In this document: one piece after another, positions 61,701 through 64,000 of the stretch
How positions within the stretch are numbered: position 1 is the first letter of the stretch
How the letters are laid out: each line of letters starts with the position of its first letter
NCBI GenBank assembly: GCA_944320415.1
Contig: CALUHJ010000008.1
Span: 1-64,000 of the forward strand
Direction of reading: 5' to 3'
Source of the DNA: an uncultured Bacteroidales bacterium
Lineage (GTDB): Bacteria > Bacteroidota > Bacteroidia > Bacteroidales > P3
Length of the DNA: 64,000 nt
The notes under the pieces: generated by a model
Told to the model about the DNA's origin: nothing
Databases searched by the model: none
Seen by the model: only the letters and a program-made list of their open reading frames with translations
Translations under genes and position numbers: made by a program

Positions 61701-62093
61701 ATCGTCATCAGCAGTGAATTTTACGCTTACGACATCCGAGTCGACATAGCACATGTATGTTTCCCTGTACCATAAGTGCTGTATTATGTCTGTCGAGGAC
61801 GTATCCCCCTTTATTACTTCCAATCTTACCTTGTCAAAATTTAACCAGTCGAACCAGTCCAATTTTGATATGATTGTCACTTTAAAGTGATAGGAAGGAT
61901 TTGTCGCACGAATGGTATAGGACGCATTGACCCTTGACGAATGATTGCCATTGCTCCCTCCGTCATCGTATAATACGCAATTGTCTGAAACAACTTCATT
62001 GTGTCCGCTTACTCCCATGTATAATGTTTGCTGGGAATAACCGAAAAGGTAACACAATGATAACATTATAAAAACAACGCTTTTTCTAATCAT
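58728..62093 (-). CDS. Large secreted protein with T9SS type B (gliding-associated CHU_C) sorting domain
   Basis: A 1,121-residue exported protein from ATG 62093, chosen for the signal peptide MIRKSVVFIMLSLCYLFGYSQ. CUB-like and fibronectin type III segments follow (for example QLSWQGEDNVPYTIEYVET). Near the C terminus come three Cys-containing repeats of about 50 residues with the pattern GCDSI--LNLT-FP---DTIY. The end is a type B C-terminal domain (FPNMVSANGDGINDVFEI, then LIIYTRHGRMVYHK, then AAGTYFYRFKAKG). It is predicted to pass through SprA and stay at or leave the surface; the role is unknown. It has its own promoter upstream. Confidence 0.86.
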   Translation of the reverse strand: MIRKSVVFIMLSLCYLFGYSQQTLYMGVSGHNEVVSDNCVLYDDGGSNGNHSSRVNASYTIRATNPSYHFKVTIISKLDWFDWLNFDKVRLEVIKGDTSSTDIIQHLWYRETYMCYVDSDVVSVKFTADDDDPQEGFEIYFEACDCIPPSDVQCQYIDSTTVQLSWQGEDNVPYTIEYVETSTTHYYYKTFADPSYQVHTVQSNTNSVTITNLTPNTGITYHVYGEDCNSVDRCGVLGEYCASIEPENVTYTIGDDSIYFNWDDVEGVNWFFATEPDLEDYDPVSSNHLVLPKICNQNTRVIIVGTLGDSPMNCWNIHSTNNLYTQDVYFGCPEVNIAWCKDISHNSITVWWEDIDTIDYYVVGYKETNSSDNVTYYDTIARGIQECTINNLKEATDYTFFVYTLCDECEISPGTSFQYKTTLENCLDFTNLINLNTTYLTWGNYEDPYYDTTYQNYRHNGSNGAFWGSERHVLNIDTNEYDAHTNYQLRIIPPGEKASIRLGNDNIGAQAESIAYEYFVDSTVNDMLILKYAVVLQDPDHDRTNQPRFTLEILNENNQLIDSLCGFADFYASGDLGWNSVEENNSTTLWKDWTTIGIDIAPYHGTTIRVRLTTYDCAEGGHFGYAYFHLDCGNKRIYLVNRCDAQDSIHLEAPLGFEYEWRKENDPTILSTNYDILVPVDTNVYNCKASFIGKPECNFTISTVSIEVVPYSVAEYEIDSCKSEVKLTDLSYVYYDTAYSIYTYQMVDSVFWLFDDNTISHDSITTRYYPDNGYYEIRLVSLLSDSYCSDTLLIPINIDFNAVHILGPDTVCHNNYFDLIAERNDETTSNELSFLWNTNETTDTITVLSNESGLFSVSVKENGECRGTAKKYVTVYPSYFDTIYAEICTGETYTDDNFTENATGFYTKSFNNIYGCDSTFCLNLTVFPTYNDTIYSQLCGVAYDDNGFYETSSGIYTNHLQSINGCDSITTLNLTIFPIFSDTIDGEIYRGSSYTAHGFNEKENGEYVQIYTDINGCDSIYVLHLNVISLMFPNMVSANGDGINDVFEIHDLLNQTFFTENELIIYTRHGRMVYHKKNISRYEDFWSPAATNSAAGTYFYRFKAKGKDKSFDFNGTVEVFR

Positions 62094-62167
62094 GGCAATG
62101 TGACAAATGATATTTCTTGGATACAATATTTTTTCTAATCATACCAAATAAATGAATATGGATTTTG

Positions 62168-62175
62168 CAAATTTA
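62168..62175 (-). promoter_or_regulatory. -7 promoter element of the T9SS type B protein gene
   Basis: Read on the minus strand this is TAAATTTG, 74 bases before ATG 62093. The rest of the 62176-62460 gap shows only a small TCCGC/GCGGA hairpin at about 62218-62233 and nothing else that I recognise. Confidence 0.45.
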
Positions 62176-62457
62176 TCATTCGTTTTCTATAAATACGCAG
62201 TTCTTGTTGGTTCTTATCCGCTTCTATGCGGATTTGCATATTCATTTTAAACCAAACCGTAAGAGTTTTTTTGTATCCTTTAAAAATTTTGCGGGTTGAA
62301 ATATTTATCGTAATTCTGGAAAACTTCTGTTAGTACCTTATACAAAGGACTTTGGGATAATTACCCGTTTTTGAGGTAATGACTTGGCAACGGTACAATC
62401 TGCTGCGTTCTACCTTGAATTGCTTTCAAGTAACTCGTTTCTGTGTACAAAAATAAT

Positions 62458-62506
62458 AGAATAGTCCGATGCACACAAGGTACATCAAAGAAAAAGTTCG
62501 ACTATT
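62458..62506 (-). terminator. Possible terminator at the 3' end of the helicase gene
   Basis: On the minus strand AATAGTCGA, which overlaps the last codons and stop of the helicase, can pair with TCGGACTATT about 25 bases further on, followed by CTATTATTTTTG. The loop is long, so the call is tentative. Confidence 0.35.
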
Positions 62507-64000
62507 TTTTTAGTTTGTTTAATCGCATTACAATCGAAGTTTGACTTCTACCCATTTTGTTTGCAATATATTTGACACTCTTACCTTCATTGTGCAGTTT
62601 CAATAAAAATTGGTCTGCACTTCTTGTCCATCTTTTATTGGCGTTAGGGTGCTTTACATAGCTTTCTTCTGACACCTTTTCGGGGTGCAAGAATTCATCC
62701 ACAAATACAGACGGGAAACGCTTATCGTATAATACAAGCGTTTTTATCTTAGCCCTTGTTATTGCAACATAGAATAATCTTCTTTCTTCTCCGTATGGGA
62801 ATTGGTCGCTCTTAGTGAGCACATAGTTAAGCACAGGGTCGTCACTCACCTGTGATGGGAAACCGTATGTATCTTTATTGCATTGTAAGAGTATTACATA
62901 ATTCGCTTCAAGACCTTTTGACTTATGTACGGTTAAAAACTCTATTTTTCGTCCTCCTATCACATAGTAGAATCTATTACCCTCTTTAATTGATTGGTAC
63001 ATAAAAGAGAGGTAGTAATCATCAAAAGAGTAACGCCCCAATAGGAATATTGATTTATCCGATGGAATAGAAGCCACAAGTTGCCCTATCGTATTGCAGT
63101 AATCTCGTCTATCATAAGCATAGAATTCCAACTCGGTTCTCATTTCTGAGCTGAACGAATGGATATTCTTTTGTATTTGGGCTTTATTGCGTTGTATAAA
63201 GTTCGACGATAAAGAAACCAAAGGCTCTCCAAACCTGTATGTAGTTTCAATCTTGTTTATCTCCGTTGCTCCAAAATATTCGGGGAATTGATTGAATAGA
63301 GCCATATCACTTCCCGAAAAACGATAAATAGACTGCCAATCATCACCCACACAATACAACTTTGCAGGAGGATTACCCTCTCGCAATACTTTCAAGAAGT
63401 TGTAACGGTCAACAGATATATCTTGAAACTCATCCACTATGATATAATCATATTCAACAGGGTGTGAAGTACGACATATCTCAGTGGCTTGAAGAATAGC
63501 ATCGGTAAAATCAATTTGGTTACTATCGCTTAACGCATTTATGTAGCGTTCATATACAGGTTGAAATATATTCTTGATGATAAACACACTTCGTTCATCA
63601 TCTGCATTTTTGGCTTGTTTCAAAACCTCTTTAACTGATTTACAACTTGATTTTACCAATGTAACGAAAGTAACAACAAGTCGTATAAACGCCTTTTCCT
63701 GCTTGCTGCCTTTGGGTAGTACTAAATCGTATAACTCCTCATCGGTCTTTTCTTGAATTGGTACACCTGCTTCAGCTAATAGTTTACGGAGTTTATCCCT
63801 AATATCAGAATAATGGAAATCTGCACTTGATGTTACTAAAAGTTGTGTGCCAAATTTCTCGTGAGCAGTTTTCTTCCAAGTTATACCATCATTGTATTTC
63901 TGATTGGCTTCTTCGTAGGTTATACCCTTATCTTTTGCGAACCAAGCAGGAACAAGCCCGTGTTCATCAACTCCGAAATGTTCAAGATAGATGCGTTTGG
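62502..64000 (-). CDS. UvrD/Rep-family DNA helicase, 3' part (5' end outside window)
   Basis: The minus-strand frame is open from the window edge to TAG at 62502, giving about 499 residues. It lacks the N-terminal Walker A, which lies beyond 64000. Present are helicase motif II DEFQDIS, motif III VGDDWQSIYRFSG, motif IV TYRFGEPLVSLS, motif V VHKSKGLEANYVIL and motif VI RRLFYVAITRAK, so it is a superfamily 1A helicase of the UvrD/HelD (helicase IV) type. The tail (RWTRSADQFLLKLHNEGKSV, then KYIANKMGRSQTSIVMRL) looks like a small helix-turn-helix. Upstream codons near the edge (KRIYLEHFG) resemble the 1B region of Bacteroides helicases. Codon use is less ATA-rich than the core, so it may be accessory. 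Confidence 0.88.
   Translation of the reverse strand, partial: KRIYLEHFGVDEHGLVPAWFAKDKGITYEEANQKYNDGITWKKTAHEKFGTQLLVTSSADFHYSDIRDKLRKLLAEAGVPIQEKTDEELYDLVLPKGSKQEKAFIRLVVTFVTLVKSSCKSVKEVLKQAKNADDERSVFIIKNIFQPVYERYINALSDSNQIDFTDAILQATEICRTSHPVEYDYIIVDEFQDISVDRYNFLKVLREGNPPAKLYCVGDDWQSIYRFSGSDMALFNQFPEYFGATEINKIETTYRFGEPLVSLSSNFIQRNKAQIQKNIHSFSSEMRTELEFYAYDRRDYCNTIGQLVASIPSDKSIFLLGRYSFDDYYLSFMYQSIKEGNRFYYVIGGRKIEFLTVHKSKGLEANYVILLQCNKDTYGFPSQVSDDPVLNYVLTKSDQFPYGEERRLFYVAITRAKIKTLVLYDKRFPSVFVDEFLHPEKVSEESYVKHPNANKRWTRSADQFLLKLHNEGKSVKYIANKMGRSQTSIVMRLNKLKK

Overview
The window is about 64 kb of a low-GC bacterial chromosome, almost certainly from the Bacteroidota and most likely an anaerobic member of the Bacteroidales. 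The evidence is a type IX secretion system (T9SS): the translocon SprA/Sov, the regulator PorX, and cargo with type A and type B C-terminal sorting domains. It also includes GldF/GldG, a glycine-lipid gene pair (GlsA/GlsB), an Rnf operon and a 2-oxoacid:ferredoxin oxidoreductase. Many genes are preceded by the Bacteroidota-type -7 element TAnnTTTG, often with TTTG or TTG about 19 bases upstream. There is no rRNA or tRNA gene, no recognisable insertion sequence and no CRISPR array, so the species cannot be named.

Layout. 1-425 is a mostly non-coding stretch packed with direct and inverted repeats, resembling the edge of a mobile element. 426-6197 is a tight six-gene, one-strand accessory block that looks like a defence island: XRE regulator, EcoRI-type adenine methyltransferase, DUF262 (DGQQR) NTPase fused to an HNH nuclease, a double zinc-ribbon protein, a HEPN/DUF4145-like protein, and a DUF4062/RecG-like-ATPase/winged-helix protein. 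The last gene carries an out-of-phase 10/11-bp repeat tract. 6464-14702 is core: porX, tsaE, glsA, glsB, engB, pfkA, purH, mreB. 14909-27577 is largely cell-surface and periplasmic: a TPR protein, a giant T9SS adhesin interrupted by one in-frame TAA, a polyprenyl diphosphate synthase, and a thioredoxin/DUF6029/Omp28/T9SS-cargo cluster. 27826-32781 is an rnfB-C-(orfX)-D-G-E operon with no rnfA. 32986-35483 is a minus-strand aroC, DUF4369 lipoprotein, lpxH operon. 35646-38515 is korAB, followed by mfd, convergent panB, then ruvA-sprA, gldF-gldG-DUF4340, dnaN, a secreted aminopeptidase C, and minus-strand aspA. 58728-62093 is a T9SS type B surface protein, and 62502-64000 is the 3' part of a UvrD-type helicase running off the window.

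How the genes work together. PorX and SprA are the control and outer-membrane ends of T9SS, and three proteins encoded here carry its export signals. RnfBCDGE and KorAB both handle low-potential ferredoxin electrons, consistent with anaerobic energy conservation; AspA may feed fumarate into the same metabolism. Two features stand out beyond ordinary annotation: the six-gene accessory operon, whose last three genes I cannot match to a named system, and six intergenic copies of an AT-rich repeat built from degenerate units of about 21-22 nt, all located at gene 3' ends. All functional calls are made by reading the sequence; no database search was possible.
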